Assembly: GCA_015056975.1 (NCBI GenBank)
Contig: SVFG01000007.1
Coordinates: forward strand, 1-52,323
Direction: 5' to 3'
Length of the DNA: 52,323 nucleotides
Origin: Lachnospiraceae bacterium
Lineage (GTDB): Bacteria; Bacillota; Clostridia; Lachnospirales; Lachnospiraceae
Below are positions 34,174-41,113 of this stretch, piece after piece. Below the pieces are notes generated by a model, which saw only the letters and a program-made list of their open reading frames with translations, did no database searches and was not told the DNA's origin. Within the stretch, counting starts at the first letter, position 1. Each line of letters starts with the position of its first letter. Position numbers and translations under genes: made by a program.

Positions 34174-36039
34174 TCACCCCCTGTTTTGCAGCATGGACTC
34201 CAATTTTTCCTTTGTCAATGCAACCCCTAAAAGCGTTTCCTTTATCTCCATCTTCGTGCCGTTTACCGAAAGAAGCACGTTCGGATGCAGTTCTCTGGAA
34301 ACTCGTACACAAGCCTTAATTGCCTGCTCCTTCACGCCCTGTACATGCTCCGCCTCCTTAAGCAAAGCCTCCTGCTCCTCAATCTTCATTTCAATAGCAA
34401 CACATGCCTTCTGATATATCTTGTTGCCGTTTACGGCCTCTTCACCATAAAGCTTTAACAGCTTATCCCTGCCTTCCTCAAGCTTTTCCTGCTCCTCTGC
34501 CGCTTTCTGCATCCGGCTATCAATCAATGACTGCCGTCTTTCCAGTGAAAGCATATCCCCCGCCGTAATATAGGTCCTGACATTTGCAGCAGTACCGATT
34601 TCCGCGGATTCCACGCCCTGGGCAGCTATAATGTTTCCGCCTTGGATTCTGGCTTTACTTCCCTTTGCAAGCAGTTTTGCATCCGTTTCAACATTACAGT
34701 TTAGGAAATAATTACCTTCAATTCCGCCCCTTGCCTTTAGCGTAACCGTCTCGAAGAAATCTCCCATAATCTTGCCACCGGCCTCAATGCATCCTCTTCC
34801 TGCGGCATTTACACCACCTCGGAGCATGACATTATTTCCTGCCTGAATCATAGCACCGCCCACAAAGCCGTCCACAATCACATCTCCCGTTGCTTTGATG
34901 ACTGCCATATCGCTGACAGAACCCTTAATATGTACCGAACCGTCAAACATAACACTTCCGGAGTAACGGTTAATATCTCCCTCTGTCATGTATACCTGCC
35001 AGACATTCAATGTGCCGGCCGTTTCGTCATAGGATACACAACCTTTGTACTCTGCTTTGTATATCCCCTGTTCTTCTATAATAATTCCCTGGCCTTTCAA
35101 GGGAGGTAATTCCTTTCCCCGGCTCCCCTCTACCGCAATCCCTGTAACTGTCATACCTTCCTTGCCGATCCCTGCAGGCTGATACTGTGCAAGCATCTGT
35201 CCGGGCATAACCGTATCCGCCACGAGTACATTAGAATAGTCCACTCTGCCATCCGGCATTACCTTGGGGATTCCCGGAAGATTGCCCTTAAAAAACAGCT
35301 TGTATCGTCCATCTCTGCCTATTTGCGCCTTGGTCCCGGCTGCCACCTGTATCTCCTCTCCTGCCGATAAACCGGCTGCCACCTTGCGTAAGGCATCTTC
35401 TGACACCCCATATATCACTTCATTTTGCTTCAACAATTTTTTCAGCTCAGGAACTCTGTATTTACGCTTCGTATTTGCCAAAACTCTCAAAAATGCTTCC
35501 ATACCATCCTCACTGATACGAAGCTCCAGCCCGGTTTCTTCATCCTTCACAACAAGCTCTCTAACACCTGCATTCTCCCGGTAACTCTCTGTCAAAAGTT
35601 CCCGCCGTCTGTTATGCATATCTGTCGCCGAATACAATAATTTCGCATATTCCGAAACATCCAGATTTTCTTCCAGACCAAGCCTTATTTCCCGCATCTG
35701 TTCGGCAGAATAAAGCGGATTTGCATACAACTCCACATTAAGCTTATCCATAAGTCCCATCCGGATTTCACTCATCTGACGCCAGTTATAACACTCCTTT
35801 GCATAAATCTCCACCGGCAGATGATGCTTGAGCCCCAGCTCAATTTCCTGAAGCTGAGGCTCAAAAAGTCCAATTTCGCGCAGACTGTCCCAATCCACCC
35901 GGGGTTCGGGTGTAGGAACGGGAGCTTCTTCTCCCATCATTACCAAATCACCATTGGCCAGCTCTATCAGACCGTTGATGGTATGCAGTAATTCGTCCAC
36001 ATTATTCACTTGTCCGCCCGGCAAATCGTTTTCCTTCAT
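34174..36039 (-). CDS. FapA/DUF342 family protein with N-terminal EIRLGL repeats
   Basis: A 621-residue cytoplasmic protein. Residues about 50-150 contain three roughly 24-residue repeats of the form QM-EIR-GL-x3-LxVexYA-x3-Y (for example QMREIRLGLEENLDVSEYA). The DUF342 core follows (about 180-480), with a right-handed beta-helix of short Gly-rich turns (VMLRGGVNAAGRGCIEAGG in part). The last 140 residues are coiled coil plus a small beta segment. FapA proteins are polymer-forming-like scaffolds of uncertain function. It sits in an operon between a PHP phosphoesterase and an HD-GYP regulator. Confidence 0.85.
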   Translation of the reverse strand: MKENDLPGGQVNNVDELLHTINGLIELANGDLVMMGEEAPVPTPEPRVDWDSLREIGLFEPQLQEIELGLKHHLPVEIYAKECYNWRQMSEIRMGLMDKLNVELYANPLYSAEQMREIRLGLEENLDVSEYAKLLYSATDMHNRRRELLTESYRENAGVRELVVKDEETGLELRISEDGMEAFLRVLANTKRKYRVPELKKLLKQNEVIYGVSEDALRKVAAGLSAGEEIQVAAGTKAQIGRDGRYKLFFKGNLPGIPKVMPDGRVDYSNVLVADTVMPGQMLAQYQPAGIGKEGMTVTGIAVEGSRGKELPPLKGQGIIIEEQGIYKAEYKGCVSYDETAGTLNVWQVYMTEGDINRYSGSVMFDGSVHIKGSVSDMAVIKATGDVIVDGFVGGAMIQAGNNVMLRGGVNAAGRGCIEAGGKIMGDFFETVTLKARGGIEGNYFLNCNVETDAKLLAKGSKARIQGGNIIAAQGVESAEIGTAANVRTYITAGDMLSLERRQSLIDSRMQKAAEEQEKLEEGRDKLLKLYGEEAVNGNKIYQKACVAIEMKIEEQEALLKEAEHVQGVKEQAIKACVRVSRELHPNVLLSVNGTKMEIKETLLGVALTKEKLESMLQNRG

Positions 36040-36052
36040 CCGTTACCCTCTC

Positions 36053-36796
36053 TTACTCAAACGCAGACAATCCCGGAAGTACAATTCCCTCTCTGTTCAT
36101 AACAGCCTTCATGTAATCCTGTACATTCTGAAGCTTCCTTGAAAATGCCATTCCTCCGCCAATCAAATCCACGCTGTGCACATCAGAGCCGCCCGTCTCA
36201 GGGAAGTTATGCTTTTTGGCATATTCCTTCGCCTGTGCATCATAGGGATTTTCCTTATCCGGCCCTTGATACCGCAGTTCATGGGAAGCATTAATAATCT
36301 CCACACCATCCACAGACTCAGGGAACAACAAAATCTTTGGAATGTAAAAAGCTTCTCTGAAAGGATGTGCATGGATTACCAATCCACCCGCCTCATGCAC
36401 TATCTTATATTGCTCCTCCGGCGTTGCATCCTTAACCTCCGGATGCTTAAGTAACCATTCCTTATCCAGTCCATAAATCAAAAAGTCAATTCCGCCACAC
36501 AGGGACTGTTCCCAGCCAAAGAATACCTGCAATCCGATTTCATCGCCAACCTTCTTGGCATTCTCATAACCCTTACAGTAATTCTCCACCCATTCACTCC
36601 AGGGAAGCTTTCTGTCAATGGCTGTGTTCCCACCAAAAAAGTGGTCTGTCACCATAATACCGGTGTATCCCGCCGCCTTGCAGGCCCTTGCCATCTCAGC
36701 ACCGGTGCTTCTGCCGCAGGCACTTCCCTCGCTGGTGTGCAGATGCGTTTCATACATATAGGGATAATCTTTATTTATCTTCAGCTTCTTACTCAT
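36053..36796 (-). CDS. PHP domain phosphoesterase
   Basis: A 247-residue protein with PHP metal-binding motifs: THLHTSEGS (His18, His20), VTDHFFGG, AGGLVIHAHPFR, and GGSDVHSVD near the C-terminus. Length and motifs fit the PHP family related to histidinol phosphatase and RNase AM-type enzymes. The substrate is probably a phosphate ester or short nucleic acid. It begins with ATG at 36796 and is the first gene of the PHP-FapA-HD-GYP unit (14-base gap). Confidence 0.88.
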   Translation of the reverse strand: MSKKLKINKDYPYMYETHLHTSEGSACGRSTGAEMARACKAAGYTGIMVTDHFFGGNTAIDRKLPWSEWVENYCKGYENAKKVGDEIGLQVFFGWEQSLCGGIDFLIYGLDKEWLLKHPEVKDATPEEQYKIVHEAGGLVIHAHPFREAFYIPKILLFPESVDGVEIINASHELRYQGPDKENPYDAQAKEYAKKHNFPETGGSDVHSVDLIGGGMAFSRKLQNVQDYMKAVMNREGIVLPGLSAFE

Positions 36797-36884
36797 AATA
36801 TCGTCATATTCCTCTCAAAAATATAGTTCTTTCTTCTATCTTTATTATAATAAAAATCAGTCTTTATCGCAATAGGTTATGGTT

Positions 36885-37325
36885 TTAATGTTTTCCTTTC
36901 CCAAGGATTTTCCAAACCACCTTTGATACGACAGGTCTTATGGGGCGCATCCACAGCCACAGCCCTGTACCCAGTTTGTACCACAGGTTTTTGACAGATA
37001 TGCACCTGCCTTTTCTGACAACTGCCACCATGATTCCTTTAATCTGTTCTTCGGATAAGGGACCTTCAATTTCGCACTGATTATCTCCCACCATATAATA
37101 ACCGTCCTTTTTACATTTCCAAATGCGGTGCAATACTAAAACACTGCCCACTCTGCGGTATAAGACCACATCCCCACGCTTTAGTCTGTGACCTGCTATC
37201 GGAGCAATCACCGCCTCATCCCGATTCGGCGCAATCAGCGGGCACATACTGGAACCTATGGGCTTTAGTTGAACGGTTTTGCCTTGCAGGAGTAATTCTT
37301 CTATATCAATTTTGTCCTTTTCCAT
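36885..37325 (-). CDS. S24/S26 signal-peptidase-like protein of the leader-export island
   Basis: A 146-residue protein. The SipW/ER-type catalytic layout is visible: Ser26 in GSSMCPLI, His66 in VLHRIW, Asp81 in MVGDNQ, with RGDVVLYRR between. There is no N-terminal membrane anchor. A hydrophobic, Trp-rich segment near the C-terminus (KLGTGLWLWMRP) could touch the membrane. ATG at 37325 has AGGAGGT six bases upstream. It is divergent from the PqqD-kinase fusion across 121 bases. It may cleave the leader of the 170-residue substrate. LexA-type repressors share the fold, but no DNA-binding domain is present. Confidence 0.82.
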   Translation of the reverse strand: MEKDKIDIEELLLQGKTVQLKPIGSSMCPLIAPNRDEAVIAPIAGHRLKRGDVVLYRRVGSVLVLHRIWKCKKDGYYMVGDNQCEIEGPLSEEQIKGIMVAVVRKGRCISVKNLWYKLGTGLWLWMRPIRPVVSKVVWKILGKGKH

Positions 37326-37446
37326 GCACACACCTCCTGCACTTTTGCAATAATTTACTTCTCTCATTGTAGCATTTTTGCCTGCATAATGCTATAATCA
37401 AATTAAGTTGATTACTATGCACATATTGCGCTATGAGGAGCTTACC

Positions 37447-38616
37447 ATGATAAAACAAAATCCAAACTATATACTGCGTGAAATTCATAATATCCCCTAT
37501 CTGCTCCCTATCGGGCAGATGGTTGCAGAACACAGAAAAGGCGTACAATTGAACGAAACAGGTGCTTATCTGTGGAGTTTACTTTCTACAGAGCGTTCTA
37601 TGGAGGAATTGTTTGACCAATGTGCCCGGCGTTTTGAAGTTCCCGATTCGGAAGTTCCGGAGATGCGAAGTCACATCTGCCAATTTACAGAGGCACTTAT
37701 ACAAAAAGGATTTTTGTTAACAGCCTCCTCCTTTATCGCAACAGGTGCCCCCTTATATAAATGTATAAACATAGCCGGACTGTCCATCGCACTGCACGGA
37801 CCGGAGGCTGCTTTTTCGGATAAGTTTGATATGTTTTCAGTGCAGACCAATTTACCCGTACAGCCTGCAGAACTCCCCGGCAAATCCGTGGAGGTATACC
37901 CGCATTCCCCATATAAAACCGAAAACGGCAGGATGCTTCTTCGAAGCGATGAACTTTGTGTCATGGAATACGAGAATAAATTTATTCTGTTTTTCCCCAC
38001 TATGAAACAGGTGAAAGAGGTTCACATCGATAAGAATGCCTCCTCAGCCAAGATATACTGTACAGCTGATTATGACGATGATTTTAGAGAAAACCTGTTC
38101 CATGTATTACGCCACATATTTTTATATATGGCACAGCAACACGGCATGTTTGCACTGCACTCCGCCTCCATATTATATAAGGATAAGGCATGGCTTTTTG
38201 CTGCTCCCACCGGCATTGGAAAAAGCACACACGCCAATCTGTGGAAGGAGTACATACATACTCCTATCCTAAACGGAGACTTAAATCTGCTGGCGTTCAA
38301 GGATGGCGTTCCGGTCATTCACGGCACCCCCTGGTGTGGCACCTCCGGTATCTGCACACGCGAAACCTATCCCGTGGGCGGCATTATTTTATTGCGACAG
38401 TCTGACATAAATACTGTCGTACCATTATCAGAGGACCAGACTGTTCTTCAAGTGTGTAACCGCTTGATTTCACCGCTGTGGACCGCCGGACAGCTGGACT
38501 GTAATCTTACCTTTACAGAAGCATTTACCGACAAAATCATGGTAAGGAAACTGCTTTGCACGAGGGATAAAGAAGCCCTGGACGTGATAAAAAATGAGAT
38601 AGATGCTAATCTGTAA
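37447..38616 (+). CDS. PqqD-like domain fused to HPr-kinase-like domain
   Basis: A 389-residue protein. Residues about 1-90 are PqqD-like (KGVQLNETGAYLWSLLS and RSMEELFDQCARRF), a fold that binds leader peptides (RRE). Residues about 105-389 resemble HPr kinase/SerK: HSAS at 238-241, P-loop APTGIGKST at 253-261, NGD at 276-278 and a GGIILLRQ strand. Related kinases modify lasso peptides of the paeninodin type. ATG at 37447 has GAGGAG six bases upstream, and earlier in-frame starts lack one. The likely role is recognition and phosphorylation of the next gene's product. That is inference. Confidence 0.85.
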   Translation: MIKQNPNYILREIHNIPYLLPIGQMVAEHRKGVQLNETGAYLWSLLSTERSMEELFDQCARRFEVPDSEVPEMRSHICQFTEALIQKGFLLTASSFIATGAPLYKCINIAGLSIALHGPEAAFSDKFDMFSVQTNLPVQPAELPGKSVEVYPHSPYKTENGRMLLRSDELCVMEYENKFILFFPTMKQVKEVHIDKNASSAKIYCTADYDDDFRENLFHVLRHIFLYMAQQHGMFALHSASILYKDKAWLFAAPTGIGKSTHANLWKEYIHTPILNGDLNLLAFKDGVPVIHGTPWCGTSGICTRETYPVGGIILLRQSDINTVVPLSEDQTVLQVCNRLISPLWTAGQLDCNLTFTEAFTDKIMVRKLLCTRDKEALDVIKNEIDANL

Positions 38617-38643
38617 CATTTTTGTAAGATTTTTTATTCAAGC

Positions 38644-38672
38644 TTGACATTCCTATTTTTAGTACCTATACT
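38644..38672 (+). promoter_or_regulatory. Strong promoter of the leader-bearing substrate gene
   Basis: TTGACA (38644-38649), a 17-base spacer, TATACT (38667-38672). It lies between the PqqD-kinase stop and the substrate gene, giving a leader of about 45 bases. Confidence 0.8.
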
Positions 38673-38722
38673 GAGATTATAAAATACTGGCTTTATGTTT
38701 GTATTACAGAGGAGATTTATTT

Positions 38723-39235
38723 ATGAAAAAGTTTGATACCCCGGTTTTAGTAGAAGTTACCGATTTGGCAGAAGGCATTTACGCTTCCAGTGGTGCTGTT
38801 ACTGTCAATCCCAATCCCACTCCCAATCCGACACCTGCTCCTGACCAGCCCAAGTGGATTCCTTATTGGGATCACCATAACGGTGGCCAGAAATCCTATA
38901 TCCGCTTAAAAGGATGTCAGCATGGTAAAGCCGGAAATAAGGTTACCATTACCCTGCAGCTCACTTCCGGAGCCGGCATCAAGGACAAGATTCATGATGG
39001 TGATGGAAGAATCACTTTTTTCAATGATAATACCATTGTCATCGAAAGAGAGGGACACTTTAATGCCGGAGACAGCATTGATTTTAATGTCGGAGCCTTT
39101 TCTTTTAAAAACTCACCCGACAACAAGGATGCAACCGGTGCTTACTATTCTTCAGATATCGCAGGTGTTCATCAGCAAGAAGAAATGACTTATGGTCCTT
39201 TCCAAATTACTTCCATCAATTACTCATATTACTAA
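38723..39235 (+). CDS. Putative exported substrate with RiPP-style leader and beta-rich domain
   Basis: A 170-residue protein. Residues 1-24 form a non-hydrophobic leader (MKKFDTPVLVEV, then LAEGIYASSG) that is not a Sec signal. Residues 27-43 are a Pro/Thr/Asn linker. Residues 45-170 are a beta-rich domain with WIPYWDHH, NKVTITLQLTSGAGIKD and FNAGDSIDFNVGAF, reminiscent of carbohydrate-binding modules. It has one cysteine (Cys65) and ends SINYSYY. It has its own promoter and terminator and a GAGGAG site. ATG at 38723 is preferred over 38699. Cleavage near ASSG is suggested. No family is certain. Confidence 0.75.
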   Translation: MKKFDTPVLVEVTDLAEGIYASSGAVTVNPNPTPNPTPAPDQPKWIPYWDHHNGGQKSYIRLKGCQHGKAGNKVTITLQLTSGAGIKDKIHDGDGRITFFNDNTIVIEREGHFNAGDSIDFNVGAFSFKNSPDNKDATGAYYSSDIAGVHQQEEMTYGPFQITSINYSYY

Positions 39236-39239
39236 AATG

Positions 39240-39266
39240 AAAGCATCACTTAGGTGATGCTTTTTT
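39240..39266 (+). terminator. Terminator between substrate gene and exporter gene
   Basis: GCATCAC/GTGATGC stem extended by AA/TT, loop TTAG, then six Ts. It begins a few bases after the stop codon. Readthrough would be needed for the exporter, so the substrate should be made in excess. Confidence 0.85.
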
Positions 39267-39292
39267 CTCACATATATTGGCGAGGACGACTT

Positions 39293-41077
39293 ATGATGCA
39301 CTCAATAAAACATTATTTCATTCAAATAAAAAACGGACGTTTAAAGGAATTCAGCCGTCCGGTCAAATGGGTTTTCGGATACATGCGACGCCACCTTATC
39401 TCCATAACCCTGTATACCTTCCTGGGGCTGACGGGTACTGTTGTCGGCCTGTTAAGCAGCCTTGTGTCCAGAGATTTGGTAGACATTATCACCGGTCATC
39501 ATACCGGCAAGCTGATTACTACCTTTGCCCTAATGATTATCACTCAATTGGCTACCAGTGCCATCAGCCAGCTTTCCTCCTACCTTTCCACCAAAATCTC
39601 TTTAAAGGTGGAAAACAGCATTAAAGCAGACATGTATGAACAAATCATGACTACCGAATGGGAAGCATTGTCCGGATATCACTCCGGAGAGCTTGTAACC
39701 AGATGGTCTTCCGACACTACCGGTGTTTCCAATGGACTTCTCAATCTGGCACCAAATACAATTATCTATATTTTTCGTTTTATTGCCACACTGATTATGG
39801 TGATAAAGTATGACATCTCTTTTGCACTTATCGCCTTTGCCAGTGTGCCCATCAGTATTTTGTCTTCCAAACAGAGTATGAAGAGGATGCAACGGATAAA
39901 TATGGATTCCCTTAATGTAGGCACCAGACTTTCAGCCTTCACCCAGGAATCCTTTACCAACTTTCAAACCCTGAAGGCCTTTGACCTGATACATATCTAT
40001 TTTAAGCGCCTTCGCAGTCTGCAGCAGGATTATTCCGCTACCAGACTGAAATACCAGAAGGCAACCATTATCAACTCACTCCTTGCCGTTGTCATTTCCA
40101 TGGCAATTACTTACTTTACTTACGGCTGGGGAATTTATAAGGTGTGGAACGGAGTCCTCACCTACGGCACCATGACCATGTTTTTGTCTTTATCAGGTTC
40201 CCTGACCGGTACCATTCAAAGCATTATCAATCTTGTCCCCAGCACAATCTCCTTGGTCAATTCCGCCAAGCGCTTGCTGTGGATTACTGATTTACCCAAG
40301 GAAGATTACAGTCAAAAGAGCGAGGTCTCTGCTTTCTTTGAAAAGCATCGCAACGTAGGTGTCGGCATTCGTATTCAAGACTCCTCTTATACCTATGCAA
40401 CCGGCACTGAAGTTTTTCAGCAGGTGAATCTGGAGGCATACCCCAAAGAAATAATCGCTCTGGTAGGTCCCTCCGGCGAAGGAAAAACCACCATGCTGCG
40501 ACTGTTTTTATCCATTATTCATCCCCAGGAGGGTATGGGATATATCTGTGCAGGACACTCAACTCCGGAGATAACCTCCGATTGCATGGAAATTACTGCT
40601 TCCACCCGTCAGCTCTTTGCCTACGTGCCTCAGGGCAACACCATGTTCTCCGGCACCATTGCCGATAACATGCGCAATGTGAAGGAGGATGCCACCGACG
40701 AAGAAATCATACATGCACTGGAGCTTGCATGCGCCTGGGATTTTGTAAGCAAACTCCCCGACGGCATCAACACTATGATGCAGGAACGCGGCGGCGGCTT
40801 TTCAGAAGGTCAGGCACAGCGTTTATCCATTGCCAGAGCTTTGATACGCCGCTCCCCCATCCTTCTTTTGGATGAAGCGACCTCCGCACTGGATGTCTAT
40901 ACCGAAAAGAAGGTCCTGCAAAACATTATGCAGGATGACTATCCCAGAACTACCATTGTCACTACCCACCGTCCTTCTGTACTATCCGTGTGTACCCGCG
41001 TGTACGCCATCCGCGATAAAGGCTGTGACGTGATGGGGCAGGCTGAAATTGAAGATATGGCTAATGCATATAAATAA
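39293..41077 (+). CDS. ABC exporter (fused membrane and ATPase domains)
   Basis: A 594-residue half-transporter. Six membrane helices lie within about residues 30-310. The nucleotide-binding domain has Walker A GPSGEGKT near 393, signature FSEGQAQR (in place of LSGGQ), Walker B ILLLDEATSALD and switch His in TTHRPS. No C39 peptidase domain is fused, so the leader must be cut elsewhere. ATG at 39293 (or 39296) follows GAGG. It is in line with the substrate gene and separated from it by a terminator. I infer export of the leader-bearing protein. Confidence 0.9.
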   Translation: MMHSIKHYFIQIKNGRLKEFSRPVKWVFGYMRRHLISITLYTFLGLTGTVVGLLSSLVSRDLVDIITGHHTGKLITTFALMIITQLATSAISQLSSYLSTKISLKVENSIKADMYEQIMTTEWEALSGYHSGELVTRWSSDTTGVSNGLLNLAPNTIIYIFRFIATLIMVIKYDISFALIAFASVPISILSSKQSMKRMQRINMDSLNVGTRLSAFTQESFTNFQTLKAFDLIHIYFKRLRSLQQDYSATRLKYQKATIINSLLAVVISMAITYFTYGWGIYKVWNGVLTYGTMTMFLSLSGSLTGTIQSIINLVPSTISLVNSAKRLLWITDLPKEDYSQKSEVSAFFEKHRNVGVGIRIQDSSYTYATGTEVFQQVNLEAYPKEIIALVGPSGEGKTTMLRLFLSIIHPQEGMGYICAGHSTPEITSDCMEITASTRQLFAYVPQGNTMFSGTIADNMRNVKEDATDEEIIHALELACAWDFVSKLPDGINTMMQERGGGFSEGQAQRLSIARALIRRSPILLLDEATSALDVYTEKKVLQNIMQDDYPRTTIVTTHRPSVLSVCTRVYAIRDKGCDVMGQAEIEDMANAYK

Positions 41078-41104
41078 AAAGCGGCGCGTTATGCGCCGTT
41101 TTTT
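41076..41104. terminator. Bidirectional terminator between convergent genes
   Basis: CGGCGC-GTTAT-GCGCCG stem with an A run on the left and a T run on the right. It serves the exporter gene and the convergent transglutaminase gene. Confidence 0.88.
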
Positions 41105-41113
41105 ATCATCTCC

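Noticed and set aside
36885..37325. LexA/S24-type repressor
   Set aside because: No helix-turn-helix is present; the catalytic layout is Ser-His-Asp of the signal-peptidase type and not the Ser-Lys of LexA.
37326..37446. Divergent promoters of the export island
   Set aside because: A TATAAT (37393-37398) and a minus-strand TACAAT occur, but no -35 at acceptable spacing was found, so I did not list them as promoters.
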